Below are positions 1 through 10,514 of a stretch of DNA of 64,000 nt, one piece after another. The translations under genes were made by a program, and so were the position numbers. The DNA comes from Climacium dendroides. Taxonomy: Eukaryota > Streptophyta > Bryopsida > Hypnales > Climaciaceae. Under the pieces are notes generated by a model, which saw nothing but the letters and a program-made list of their open reading frames with translations, did not search any database and was not told where the DNA came from. The stretch spans positions 682,001 through 746,000 of the forward strand of contig CATNNA010000003.1 in the NCBI GenBank assembly GCA_950106755.1. Direction: 5' to 3'. How positions within the stretch are numbered: position 1 is the first letter of the stretch; each line of letters begins with the position of its first letter.

Positions 1-2
1 AG

Positions 3-716
3 AAGTGGACGCTCGGGGAGATCGCGCAATTAATCGGAGCGGAACCGGACAGTCAGTTACCGCAGCGGGTAGCTGAGAGTGTCATCAATCCGGATGAGCT
101 CCGGAAGATAAAGGCGGAAAGCAAGCGGCAGCACGATGAGTTGGATACCCTCAAGGCCGAACTTTTCGCCTTGTTCGAGAACGCCACCGTGACAAGGGAG
201 ATGGCGGAGGAAATGAAGAGGTTGGCCGTAGAGGTAAAGGACGTGCTCGGAGGACCCGGAGCCGCGGTCACCAAGGCGCGCCTGTTCGAAGAGGAGGTGC
301 ATAAGGACAAGAAGATATCCGGAACAAGGGTGGTGCACATCCTCACCGATTTTGAGGAGCAGATGGAGAAGCTCCTATCCAAGGCACGGGAGTCAGCGGA
401 CCGGATCGTGGAGAGCAGCCAGAAGTTGACAGAGATTCCGGTCCGGTTCTCTGAAGTTTCTCTTCCGGACTTGTTTCCGGAAGAGGCAGCTCAGGAACCG
501 GAAAAGGACAAGATGCCCGAGTCAAGTAGGGCACAGAAGAAGACGCCCTCAACCGGACCGTAGCCGATCGATTTAGACTCCCCGGAAACTGAGGAAGATC
601 ACCCGGCTCCACCTTCGGATGGGGAACGGAACCGGAATCTATCTGAGGTGTTCGAGCAGTTGGAAAGACCTGACGAGAGCCCTACCATTGGATCCCAAGT
701 ATATGAGACGGAATAG
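3..716 (+). pseudogene. LTR-encoded coiled-coil protein, family D, C-terminal part
   Basis: One reading frame runs from the window edge to a TAG at 714-716, broken only by a TAG at 561-563. The product is a charged, helical, coiled-coil-like region (residues about 20-150), containing KARLFEEEVHKD followed by SGTRVVHIL. This matches the KARLFE/SxR block of family A and the KAKLFDEG block of D-1. After the stop the frame continues with PIDLDSPETEE, equivalent to the IDLT motif of family A. The N-terminal half is outside the window. Function is unknown; a nuclear, protein-binding role is only inferred from the coiled coil and the motif. The internal stop makes this copy probably non-functional. 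Confidence 0.6.
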
Positions 717-845
717 GAAGTGTTGTAAAAATAGGAATTATAAAGTAGGAACCGGAATGGAATCCGGTTAGGATAAGGTAGGACCGGATTGTCAGCGCCT
801 TCAAAGGCGGAAATCATGTATTCTCTTTTTGCTTTTTGCTTTTTG

Positions 846-854
846 TATATAAAA
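846..854 (+). promoter_or_regulatory. TATA-like box downstream of the LTR ORF (D-0)
   Basis: TATATAAAA lies 130 bp after the ORF stop and about 1.03 kb before the LTR end. The same relative position holds a TATA-like box in families A, B and C, so this is my best candidate for the promoter of genomic RNA. Confidence 0.45.
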
Positions 855-1873
855 CAATCTCTGAGCTAGAGACTGGGAGAGTTCTTTTTGGCATTTCCTT
901 GCGTACTTTCCATTGACCTGACTTTGTGTATTCTTCCTGAGTGTTGGCAAGAGTGCACGGATTTGGAGTAAAAGGGTATGTACGGAGGGGTTGGTAGAGT
1001 TCTCCCTTTGATGTATGTTTCCGGTTCTAAGTACATGTGAGTAGGTTATGAAGAGTTAGGAGTGGATTCCAGTTCCTCAGCATCTGTAGAAGCTTTACAT
1101 TCCGGGTAAGAAAGTCGTTGATTAGGCTAGGCGGATAGGGAGGGATTCCTTAGTTGCGCTAGAACTCTTGGGTGGGAAATCTGGTTGAGTGTCCTGACTC
1201 CTGTGAGGTCTTGCCACCATTGTTGGTAAACGGAAGAGTTCGGTAGAGGTTGGAACGGACGGATGCACTTGTAGCCACCTAACTTCGTATAGAACGGATT
1301 CAACATCAAGGTCGTTGTAGTATGAGAGGATCGTACGAGGGGTCTTTGTGTGACCTGTGATCCGGATTGCCATCCGGATTGCTGTGAAGGACCAAACCGG
1401 ATCCTGATTAGATAGGAGATTAGCGGATAGGAAAGTGGGTCTTCAGCCACTATAAGTCACGGAAGGAGTGGTGGGCCTACCACTTTCAAAATCAAGCGGC
1501 GAACCCTCTGATGGTAAAACAGAAGCAAAACTAAACCGAATACGGAAGGGTGGACCGGAACGGATCTACCTAGAAGGACACTTAGGATCGGAAATTATAG
1601 AAGCCTGAGTTGGGAAGTTTATCAATGAACCGGAAAATTAGCGAAACCGGATTGAGGATAAAATCTGATCGTAGTCTTCTAGTTGGTTTTGGAGGTTCCG
1701 GATTTCAGAGGTAAAACCGGAAACTAAAATTTAAGGGTTAATTGGGTTTAGCTCCTTGTTAGAGTTAGCTACTTCACAGGATCTCATGGGATCGATCTTT
1801 AGAGTCATTTTGTTATACTCTAGAGTGATTTTTGTGAGTATAATAGAAAAATTGCTTACTCTGTGTTGCGACA

Positions 1874-3010
1874 CCAAGCATGGACCCGGTTTCCGGAATT
1901 TGAGGTGGATAGTCAGGAAATCCGGCAATCTCGGACGGTAGTTAGTAATCTTTCCGGATATCCCGGGGTTTTCAGTGATTGGTTGCCTGGATTTCCGGGT
2001 TTCCTTTTTAGGCTGTTAGAAGTTGACTTTGGGTTTTTGTGTTAGTATTTTAAGGGCAGGCAAGTTAGTTGTCTGCCATTCCATTCTACTCCATTCCGTT
2101 TTAGTGCTTTCACGTATGTATTACAATTCTCTTTTCTTAATCTAAGTCAGCTAGGATACCTCTAGCTGCACTTTTGCTTAGACAGGGTCTTTTGGCTGAG
2201 TGTATGTATGTGTGTATAACCTTGTACTAGAAAAAGAGAAGGGAGGGAGAGGAGGAATCTGGATTTTGGGCTACTGATCTCTTGGTGTTGAGCTGAGTGG
2301 GAGGAATGCGAACTGAGTAAGGGAGTGTAAGTGTGACGTGCTTTTAAATTGCCGGAACGGCAATCCGGGTAAGAAGGTAGAGGGCCCTGCGAGTCTAGAA
2401 CCAGGAGGGGTCTGTGCGGAGATAAGCAACCGCCAAAGGAAAGGAACTCCCGCTACTCCGGAAAGTCTACCAACCTCCCCCTTAGTACATTGTCTTCCCC
2501 TTGAGACTCTATTCCTTTGGATCTATGAGTTCGGATCCATCGTTGTAGTAAAGAGAGGTGTGAGAATTGCTTTGTGTGACCTGATTCCGGATCGACCAAT
2601 CCGGAAACTGTGAGAGGATACTCCTCCCTCCTCCTACAGTTGTGTTGTCTTAGGTGTGTTGTGTAGTAGATTTAGAGTATAGAGAGGATAATTGCACAAG
2701 TGGTGAATTCCCACCCCTTTCTAGATCAAGGGCGGACCCTCTGAGGGTAAAACAGAGGCAACAAAAACCAGTGACGGAAGAGAGACGGAACTCAGTTCCG
2801 GAGGTATCTGGATCCGGAACGGAATCCGGAATGTACTAAGTTTCCGGAATAAAATAGGGAAGTGAAAGAAGGGGATTAAGTGAGTAGTCACAATCTGAAT
2901 GCTTCTAACTCAATCGATATCTTACTAGAAGTTCCCTGGAACGATAATTCGTGTCATCTTGCAACAATTTGTCGTTGTAAGGATACTTACGACTAACTAC
3001 GCGTACGACA
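1874..3010 (+). mobile_element. Family C LTR fragment (C-1)
   Basis: This plus-strand fragment ends at GCGTACGACA and matches the minus-strand family C unit at 28577-30199 over its whole length. Shared blocks include TATTTTAAGGGCAGG (2046-2060) and the GGAACGATAATTCGTGTCATC-type U5 region. It is cut on the left by D-0 and joins a family A LTR on the right. No coding sequence is seen. Confidence 0.7.
2046..2053 (+). promoter_or_regulatory. TATA-like box of family C
   Basis: TATTTTAA is conserved in C-1 and C-2 (reverse complement near 29535) and lies about 960 bp before the LTR end, the same distance as in the ORF-bearing families. Confidence 0.35.
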
Positions 3011-4529
3011 CATTTTACAAACTCCCGTCCACGGAAGTTACTAACAGCCTCTCAAATACCCTCACACCTAAGGCTGTATCCTACTCTCAAGCTATACCAG
3101 CATCTAGGCAGTAATATACTAACACTACTGTCGGAACAATCCGATCGATCTTCCCATCAATTCAGTGACGTCCGGAAACCACTCACAAAGTCGACTCTTG
3201 CTACTCAAGGTAAGTTCTCAACATCCAAAAAAAGTACAAATGGACCCCCTCTATAAACATGCACCGAATACAAGCAGTAAGAGAATGGAAAGCCTCCAAA
3301 CACTTGAATGAAGCTCAAAAAGGTACAAGCTGAAAATAATGGGACGGATGTGAATGACCGCAAAGGTCCATCAAAACCTAACTTATACTAAAACTAACAT
3401 CATCTTAAAAATCCCACAAAACATTTCTACTAGTCTGCTAGATTTCTGGTAATCTACTAGATCCTATTTTTCTGGCTTTTGACGGCCGGACTTCGGTACT
3501 ATTACAAGTATATACAATACTGCCCACTATTCCTCTGCATCCTTATCCGTGGGAGGAATAAGGTCTTTCAACGATTCAAGGTTTATCTGCTTCCGGCTAC
3601 TCCTTGGAGAATACAAATCAGGGCCTTTGCTCCCCATCTTGGGACTCCCACGATATTGGTGTTCCTGTCTACACTCCAGATTCCGACTATCGGAACTTCC
3701 GAACTTCCTCGAGAATCCTTCTGGGTCTTTTTGTGACGAAGAGAAGATTGTACCAATTGGATTCCTTGAGTCTCCGGAGGAGTATCCGTAAGATCAATGA
3801 TCGGGGTCATTGGGAGGAGGTCCTCACTACCTTTGGGTACCACGGCACCCCAATCTACTCTTCCTGGTCTCCTCGGCGGTGGTGAAAGTTCTAGAACGAA
3901 CGGTACCACCGGTAATATTTCTGTAACAATAGGTTTGGAATATTAACTTCCGGAACCGTCAAGGTCTGTGTGGGAGAGGAAGGAGGAGGAGTTACCGGAT
4001 TTGACTTTGCAGGGGCCAAATACTCCATCATATCCCGCATCTCGGCCCGAGAGGCGTCCATCCCTCTCGCGTGCTCCAGTAAACACTTGACAATGGGCAC
4101 CCAGCTTGATTTGGCGGCTACGTCGAAGTTAGCCTCGAACAACCGGGCATTGTTGATGCAGTCCACCGGCACTTCCAAGGAATTCCGGAGTCGGATCACA
4201 TCCTAATATAGTGCCTCTATCTGCCGGTGGTGATCTTCTCTTATGACTCTAGCTGTTTCTTGGGCTGTTCGTAGATCACTCTCCAATCTGACGCACTTGC
4301 ACTCCGACTCCTAAATTCATTCTAGCAAAGTCCGTTTTTCTACTCGTAAAGCATCCAACTCCGTCACCAACCGCTTTTGCTCCTCTATCAAGAGGGCGTT
4401 TTGTTTCTCCGCCGCCACCAACGCGTCCATCCTCCGGAAGATGGCGTTCTGGTCAGTCAGTGCCATCTTCCGACACACCCGTTTGAGGGTCTCCTCATAG
4501 TTGTGGAGAACCTTTATGAGATCGTCAAC

Positions 4530-6487
4530 CACTAGTAGAAAACAGGGTCAAATGTAACCAGTCAAAAAATGACTGGTTACTAAAAGGCTACTGAAAAATG
4601 ATTGACAGTTATGGAAATGGTGCCAAAGCTAACCTGTCACAATCAGCAGTCATTTAGTAGTGATTTTCCATAGCAGTGGATGGCGACCAGATAAAACAAA
4701 CGACCAGAACTAGTGTCATCCAAAGTTCAGTCTTTATTTTATGACCTTATTGCTGATGCAGTTTTCGTTGAGTCATATTTGAGTTGTGCTGTCATAAAAT
4801 GAGCACAATATATGACTACAATAAAATTGAAAAATGACTGATAATAGGACACCATGGAAATTGAACTTATTAAATTTATTATTTGCTTATCTATAAAATG
4901 CTAATTGCATTGTAGTCATTTTTAAGTCACAAACTACTTTTCAAATGGATAGCTTAGATGAATGGATCAGATGGACGGCTTAAATGGAATGATGGATGGA
5001 TCAAATGGATGGCTTAGATGGAATGATGAATGGATCAAATGGACGGTTGAAATGGTGGAATCAGATGGGCAATTTGAAAATGAATAGTTTAGACTTTAAA
5101 TGGATGGATAAGATTGTATCTTGATAGTAAATGGAGGTCTTAGATTTTAGGTCAGCCGCCACATTTTAGGTCATCCGCCTTTCTATTTCTATGTAGGTTG
5201 ATATGTGGCATATTGTAATTGCAGCTGCTGCCTTCTTCTTCTTCTTCAAGATTCATCTCTTCTTATATTTTCCTCCTATTTTTGCCTTCTTCTTCAAGCT
5301 TCATCTTCTTTCATGTTTTCTTCTTGCTTTTGCCTCCTCTTTGCTTCTTTCTTCTTCTTGTTTTTGTTTCCTTTTTGCTTCTTGTTCATCAACTTCCTCT
5401 CATTTGTTCCTCTTGCTTGTAAATGAAGGTTCAGGTCTACCTCCAACCTTATCTCTTGAATGTAGCAATTTACTTTTTCTTTAGTGCTTTCTACTATTTA
5501 CTTCTTGTTTGTTGTTATTTGTTGTTGTTCAATTCAGGCAATTCAGGCAATTCAAGCAATTCTGATAGTTCAGGTAATGCAGGTGGTTTAGAAAATTTAA
5601 GCAATTTCAGCAACTCAAGCAATTCCTGATTTCTAGCAACTTAGGCGATTCAAGGAGTTTAGGTAGTTCATGCAATTTAGGCAACTTAAGCAATTCAGAT
5701 TTTGACATAGTGCAATTATAGTATAGTCATAGTGTAGTCATAGTGCAAATATAGTGTAGTAATAGTATAAATGTAGTCATTTATGCTTACAATATTGTGA
5801 CCAAACTAATCATTTTTTGAAATGAATATCACTTGAAAATGACTACCATAGCTTACATAGTAACTACAAAATGATTCCAACAGCCTATATAATGACTCCA
5901 GCAACCTACAAAATGACTTCAGCAGCCAGAAAAATGACTACAACAGCCTACTAAATGACTGCAACAGCCTACGAAGTGACTGCAACTTGCGAAATGACTC
6001 CAGCAGCTTACAAAATGACTATAGTAGCTTGCAAACTGATTGCAACAACCTGCGAGATGACTCTAGTAGCTTGCAAAATGACTTCAACAGCCTACAAAAC
6101 GACTCCAGCAACCTGCAAAATGACTACAACAACTTGCAAAATGACTGCAGCAGCTTATAATATGATTCCAACAACCTATTTGACATCAAATAGAATCACT
6201 CCAATACCAACGAACAAAAAACTACCAACTCAACATGTTAGATCTGTAGCCACGTGGCAAACTACCATTGGAGGTGCTCCATATAATCACACCCTAATGA
6301 AGTTCCACACCAGCATAGGATGAAAAAGAATGCTTTTCTTCCAAATGACTGCCTTGTTCGTAATTACTTGTCCTAAATGACTCTGAGCCCAAAATCCAGT
6401 TTCAGTCATTCTATTGACATTAGTGTCCTAAATGACTGGTTACGCAGTTATAAACAACAGTCATTGATAGCTTGTTTTCTACTAGTG
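4530..6487. mobile_element. Non-autonomous CACTA transposon (family I, copy 1)
   Basis: The element begins CACTAGTAGAAAACA and ends with the exact 15-bp inverse TGTTTTCTACTAGTG. The interrupted LTR ORF supplies the empty-site context: other copies read GGCGGGCAGACGATC, and here the flanks give a 3-bp target duplication GCT/GTT with one mismatch. Subterminal DNA is dense in AGTCATTT/AAATGACT. No transposase is encoded. Inside are a pyrimidine-rich tract (5220-5410), 9-bp AATTCAGGC-type repeats (5530-5700) and a 21-bp minisatellite (5830-6170). Confidence 0.9.
5830..6170. repeat. 21-bp minisatellite inside CACTA I-1
   Basis: About sixteen imperfect units of 21 bp are centred on AAATGACT followed by CAGCAGCCTAC-like sequence. 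Because 21 is a multiple of three the array is open in one frame and would read as a repeating Met-Thr/Tyr-Lys peptide. I regard that as a by-product of the repeat. The reverse-complement array is at about 15160-15500 in copy 2. Confidence 0.75.
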
Positions 6488-8091
6488 AGCCCGCCATACG
6501 ATATATTGGGCCATTTCCAAAATATCTTCCATAGGCGATCCCCCTAATTGGAGTTTGGTTCTCTCTTCCTCCTCTACCTCCGTAAGTTTGGTTCAGGAGG
6601 GTCCGGCCTCGTTTTGAGCGGGGCCAACTTCCGGTTGTACAGGTCCGACCTCTTGTGGAGAAGGTCTGGCTTCTTGCGGAGAAGGTCCGGCTTCTTCTTT
6701 CCGGTCTAAAACTTCCTCCTCCAGTGGCTCCGGCACGGAAGGATCCTCTGTTGGCCTTGCCGGTGTAGTCCTCTGCCGCCGGCGCCTCTTCGCTAGAGGA
6801 GTGGGCGGCTCCTCGTCATTCGGTCCTTCCCGGGGAGAAGGTTCTTCTTCTCCGCACTTCTGGAGTTGAACCAACTCTTGATAAGCGATCTCCTTGTTCG
6901 TCTTGAGTAGGGAGTGGTGGGAATACAAGTGGGAGACATAAGCCAGAAAAGGGCTCCCACCCTTTTTCCCTTGTTGGAAGGAACGCACAAGGTCTCCTAT
7001 CAATTCGTGGATGACAAAGGTCCAATCCATCATGAGTTTTCCTTGAAGACTCCCTAGGATAGTGGAAGCCACCTTGGCCACCACTTGCCTTGGCTTAGTT
7101 GGGTGAAGGATAGGGTTGAGAAACGCTACCACATCCCGATATTCCGGCTTCACTAGGTCGGAAACTTGGTGACCATCCTTCGGGTTGGTTGGCGCCCGGA
7201 ACTCGCCCTCCATGCACTCGTGGTTCTTTTCCATGACCTTGTCTGGCGCCATCCAGAACCTGTAGACAACTCTCTACACGTTGATCGTCCACAGTTCCGG
7301 CTTTGCCCGGAGGGTGGTATCCAAGATACTGCTTTCCGGATGAAGCAAGTCTGACACTAAACTCTCCTCTCGGATGCCCTAGAGAACATCCATCAATCCC
7401 TCACACCCCATGTTGGTGAGGTTCTGTCACAAGCGCTCCAGCCGGACCTCATCGGTTGGAATTTTCGGCACCACCCGCATTACCGGAATTGCCCTCGGCC
7501 GGGGCGGTGGCAATGACATTGCATCGTCTGAGTCTTTTGGCTCCTCCCTCAACTTACGCCGGCTCGCCTTGGAAGACATCACGCTCACAAGAAAACCGCG
7601 CACAATCTCTCCCTATTCCTCCTACTTACAAAGAATCACTCCGGGACCCCCTGCACGATCGCATCTCACACAGTCCCTTAGTCTACCGGAAATCTCTAAG
7701 AGCTGGAAAGGCGGAAAATGTAGATGCAAGAAAATAAAAAGGTAATCGTGCCTTCCGCCAGCTACAGTTCTCTTCTTATATTGGCCAGACGGACGAATGG
7801 TTGGACGAGAGTATGGGATAGGTTTTGGCGGCAAAAACCTAACCCTAGTACGGATCTGATTTCCGGCTTTTAGGGCCGGCGCCGTCATACGATTTCCGGA
7901 ACTTTCTAGGGCTCCAGAATTAGGTTTTTTACACCTAATGGAATTTTTCCGGATCTGAAGTTCCGGTATTCTTGAAATCCTTCTAATCTCCTACAGGAAT
8001 TCAAAAACTTTCCTTTTTAAGGGAACAATTTTCGAAATTTCCCGTCAAATGTTAGTGTTCTAGATCTAGCATGTAGAATCACATTCCCACA

Positions 8092-8104
8092 TTACCCCTT
8101 CTTC
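8092..8104 (-). other. Polypurine tract of the A-1 element
   Basis: On the minus strand GAAGAAGGGGTAA immediately precedes the LTR start TGTGGGAATG. This is the plus-strand priming site expected next to a 3' LTR and fixes the LTR start. The same arrangement is at 19578-19590 and 14549-14561. Confidence 0.75.
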
Positions 8105-8140
8105 ACCCGTGAATGTCCTCGTGAACGTCCTCGTGAACTC

Positions 8141-9186
8141 CTACGAGGATAAATCCGGTAGGTAGAGTTTAACACGTGATCCATTTGTCCAGGTGTCCAG
8201 AAGATTCCCATCTAAGTCCGAAAGTTGTAAAGATCCATTTTGATAAATCTTTACGACTTTGTATGGACCGATCCATCTGGTGTGAAGCTTACCCAAAAAA
8301 TCTTTGTACCGGCTGTCATACAGTAGAACCAAACATCCTCTGTGATGCCGGATTTCCTTGGTAATTTCCGATCAAAAGTTTGTTTCCAGCACCTTTGTAC
8401 TTGAACGATAAGGTCCAGAGCATCCCCCTTGCTTTCTTCCAGCGCTTCAATCTCCGCAAGGCGTGATTGAAGATCCTCTGACCGTTGCTCATAATGATCC
8501 GCCAAAATCCGGAACGTCTCAATTTCTATTTCTACTCCTTATAACACTTCCCTCCCAAACATTAGGAAGAAGGGAGTTTTACCAGTAGTACTTTTCCAGG
8601 TGGTGTTATACGCAAAGACAACTGAGTTGAGCATCTGGTCCCAGTCCATCTTATGGCAAGTCACCACCTTATTGAGGATGCCTCCGATAATCCCATTCGC
8701 CCTCTCTATGAGTCTGTTGGCCTTGGGGTTGTATGGCGTCGTCTTCCGATGCTTGATGTGATACCCATTGGTTAGTGCGGAAACCACTTCATTTAGAAAA
8801 TGAGTTCCCTTGTCACTAAATATCTCTAGGGGACAGCCATATCGCATTAGGATTTTATCGTACAAAAAATCCGTAGCTGTCCGGGCATCGTTCTTTCGAG
8901 TTGAACTCACCTCTACCCATTTGGTTGCGTAATCTATTGCTAAGATTATGTACTGATTTCGTTGGGATCCTATCGGGGCGATAGGTCCTATGAAATCTAT
9001 CCTCCACTTCTCAAATGGAGCCAAAAGGACAATGTGAGTAAGCGGCCAATGATTCCGAAAGACTGGATTTCCGGTCCTTTGACAAGGATTGCAACTTCGA
9101 ACAAAGACGCGAACAACTTTATTCATGGTCGGCCACCAATATCCGGTTGTCCGGATTCTCTCAATTCGCTCTGGAAGTAGGAACAA
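8141..9186 (-). pseudogene. Ty3/gypsy integrase, damaged (A-1 element)
   Basis: Integrase catalyses strand transfer of retrotransposon cDNA into host DNA. The frame contains the tail of the HHCC zinc finger (CNPCQRTG), then the DDE core: D in RIDFIGPI, D in FSDKGTHF, E in LIERANGI. It is followed by HRKTTPYNPKA and, at the C-terminus, a GPY/F-type module (RWIGPYKVVKIYQNGSL). There is no chromodomain after it. A TAA interrupts the frame at about 8539, and a frameshift near 8335 separates the last module, so the copy is inactive. It is followed by the polypurine tract and LTR A-1. The two histidines of the zinc finger are missing because the upstream sequence joins directly to a gag-like fragment. 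Confidence 0.85.
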
Positions 9187-9298
9187 TTCGTCTCGGCTTC
9201 TGATTTTCTGCGAGATTTACTTTGATGGCCTCCAAAGATTGCTGGATACTTTTCATTTTCTTCTTAGAATCCGGATCCTCCATCTTGACTCTGACCAT
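9187..9298 (-). pseudogene. gag-like N-terminal fragment joined to integrase
   Basis: On the minus strand an ATG at 9298 opens a frame reading MKSIQQSLEAIKVNLAENQK and then PRR, a helical region of the kind found near the start of gypsy Gag proteins. It runs directly into the integrase of the A-1 element in a different frame. Protease, reverse transcriptase and RNase H are absent, so a large internal deletion seems to have joined gag to integrase. The assignment to gag is tentative, since only about 37 residues remain. Confidence 0.4.
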
Positions 9299-9415
9299 CT
9301 GCTACAAGAGTTTAACTACGAGGTGGAAGTTAAACCTGGAAAGGCAAATGAGAATGCTGATTACCTTTCCAAGCTGCGAGGTATAGAAGCGGCCAATGAC
9401 ATTTCTGCCAGTTTC
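9299..9415 (+). pseudogene. RNase H C-terminus of the B-1 gypsy element
   Basis: This plus-strand frame reads LQEFNYEVEVKPGKANENAD followed by YLSKL, the typical end of a Ty3/gypsy RNase H domain (LQEF...PGK.N..AD.LS). The rest of reverse transcriptase/RNase H is missing at the junction near 9298. The frame continues on the far side of the solo LTR A-2 at 13106, which shows that A-2 inserted into this gene. Confidence 0.75.
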
Positions 9416-10514
9416 TGTAGTGATTAGTCGGACCAGTATTCCTCCAGTTAGCCCTTAATTCGCATCAAAGGCCCACTTAGAGTAAACCGCTCCGGAATCG
9501 TTCCCACGAGGACTTGTGGATTATAGATCTATAGGATAACCTAATCTAAGCATTTACTTTCTCTCTGTCAAACTACTCCGGACTATAGGTCCGGTCCGGC
9601 CACTAGTAACGGATGGATTCCGGAAGAATTCGGAAACCGTTCAGTGCCCCTTCCGGGATCCCTGGGTTTGGGTGACGAGTGGCCAGATCCACCGTCCGGA
9701 TGCTTACCGTGTCCGGAAACATGCTCTCTTTCTCTCTTTCTCTCTCTCTCTCTAATACTAGCACTAACCTAATTTTTCAGGGACCGGAAGTGTCCTCCTG
9801 TTCCGTCGCCTCACAAATCCGGAAGGCCTTCCGAATTAGGTCACGCAAGAATGGTCAAGGACTACAACGACATTCTAACCCTAACCGAGCACTGAGCCTC
9901 CTGTCGAACAGGTGGGTATCCTTGTACTCTCTTGGGCTTGCGCCGGGGCTTTGATTTTGTTCTACGGGGAATTCCGGCAATCCGGAATTTGGGCACGTCT
10001 TGCAATACTTCCGTACACGAAAGTTTCTAGCAGCCTCTCAGATACCCCTTTCACCTAAGGTTGTATCTTACGCGCAGGCTATACCGGCATCCGAGCAGTA
10101 CTACACTAACACTACTGCCGGAACCATCCGGTTGATCTCCCCCTCAAGTTAGTACATCCGGATACTCTCACAAAATTGACTCTTGCTACACAAGGTAAGT
10201 TCTCTATTTCCGGAAACGCAAGAATGGACCCACACCTCCCACAAACATAGACCGTATACCAAAAAGATAAGAGAATGGATACTCCAAACACTTAGAATTA
10301 AACTCAAAAAAAGGTACAATGCTGAAACTATGAAATGGCTGTGAATGACCAGAAAGGCCATCAAAAACTCCTACTTGTACTAAGACTAACATCATCCTAA
10401 AAATCCTGCAAAACATTCCTATTAGCCCGCTAGATTTCCGATAAATCCCAGATCCTATTTTTTTGGCTTTGACAGTTGGACTTCGATATTGCCACTATAC
10501 TACACTATTGCACA

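Larger units (their letters stand above)
1..1873 (+). mobile_element. Family D LTR (D-0), 3' part
   Basis: This is the downstream part of a family D LTR in plus orientation; its start lies outside the window. It ends at TGTTGCGACA, and its last 80 bases align with the end of the complete family D unit at 32096-35612, including the shared GATCTTTAGAGTCA block. It contains the end of the LTR-encoded reading frame (3-716), a TATA-like box (846-854) and about 1 kb of untranslated R/U5-like DNA rich in TCCGGA. It abuts a family C fragment and has probably inserted into it. Confidence 0.75.
3527..7579 (-). pseudogene. LTR-encoded coiled-coil protein, family A (A-1 copy)
   Basis: The frame starts at ATG 7579 (MSSKASRRKLR), as in the other family A copies, and ends at TAG 3527-3529 after KDLIPP. 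Recognisable blocks are the region with NPKDG and DW (7250-6990), a proline/acid-rich linker with KRRRRQR (about 6790), the coiled coil (4532-4317), the KARLFE-type block seen here as NARLFEANFDV (about 4150), and PIIDLTDTP (about 3800). The CACTA element at 4530-6487 splits the coding sequence just before the coiled coil, and several nonsense codons and frame changes are present. It is a dead copy. Known family members with a comparable core are plant transposon-associated proteins; no biochemical role is known to me. Confidence 0.7.
3011..8091 (-). mobile_element. Family A LTR (A-1), interrupted by a CACTA element
   Basis: Minus-strand family A LTR starting with TGTGGGAATGTG at 8091, directly after a polypurine tract and an integrase gene, so it is the 3' LTR of that element. 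It contains the upstream TATA region near 7780, the LTR-encoded ORF, and the downstream region down to 3011, where C-1 cuts it. A 1958-bp CACTA element is inserted at 4530-6487. Without it this piece is about 3.1 kb, compared with 3.69 kb for a complete family A LTR. Confidence 0.8.

Noticed and set aside
5203..5629. Phe/Leu/Ser-rich ORFs resembling membrane proteins
   Set aside because: They come from a long pyrimidine-rich tract, are open in all three frames, and have no conserved start.
5955..6323. 122-codon ORF with Met-Thr repeats in CACTA I
   Set aside because: It is a by-product of a 21-bp minisatellite, whose length is a multiple of three. Copy 2 has the same array in inverse orientation with no sign of a start signal.
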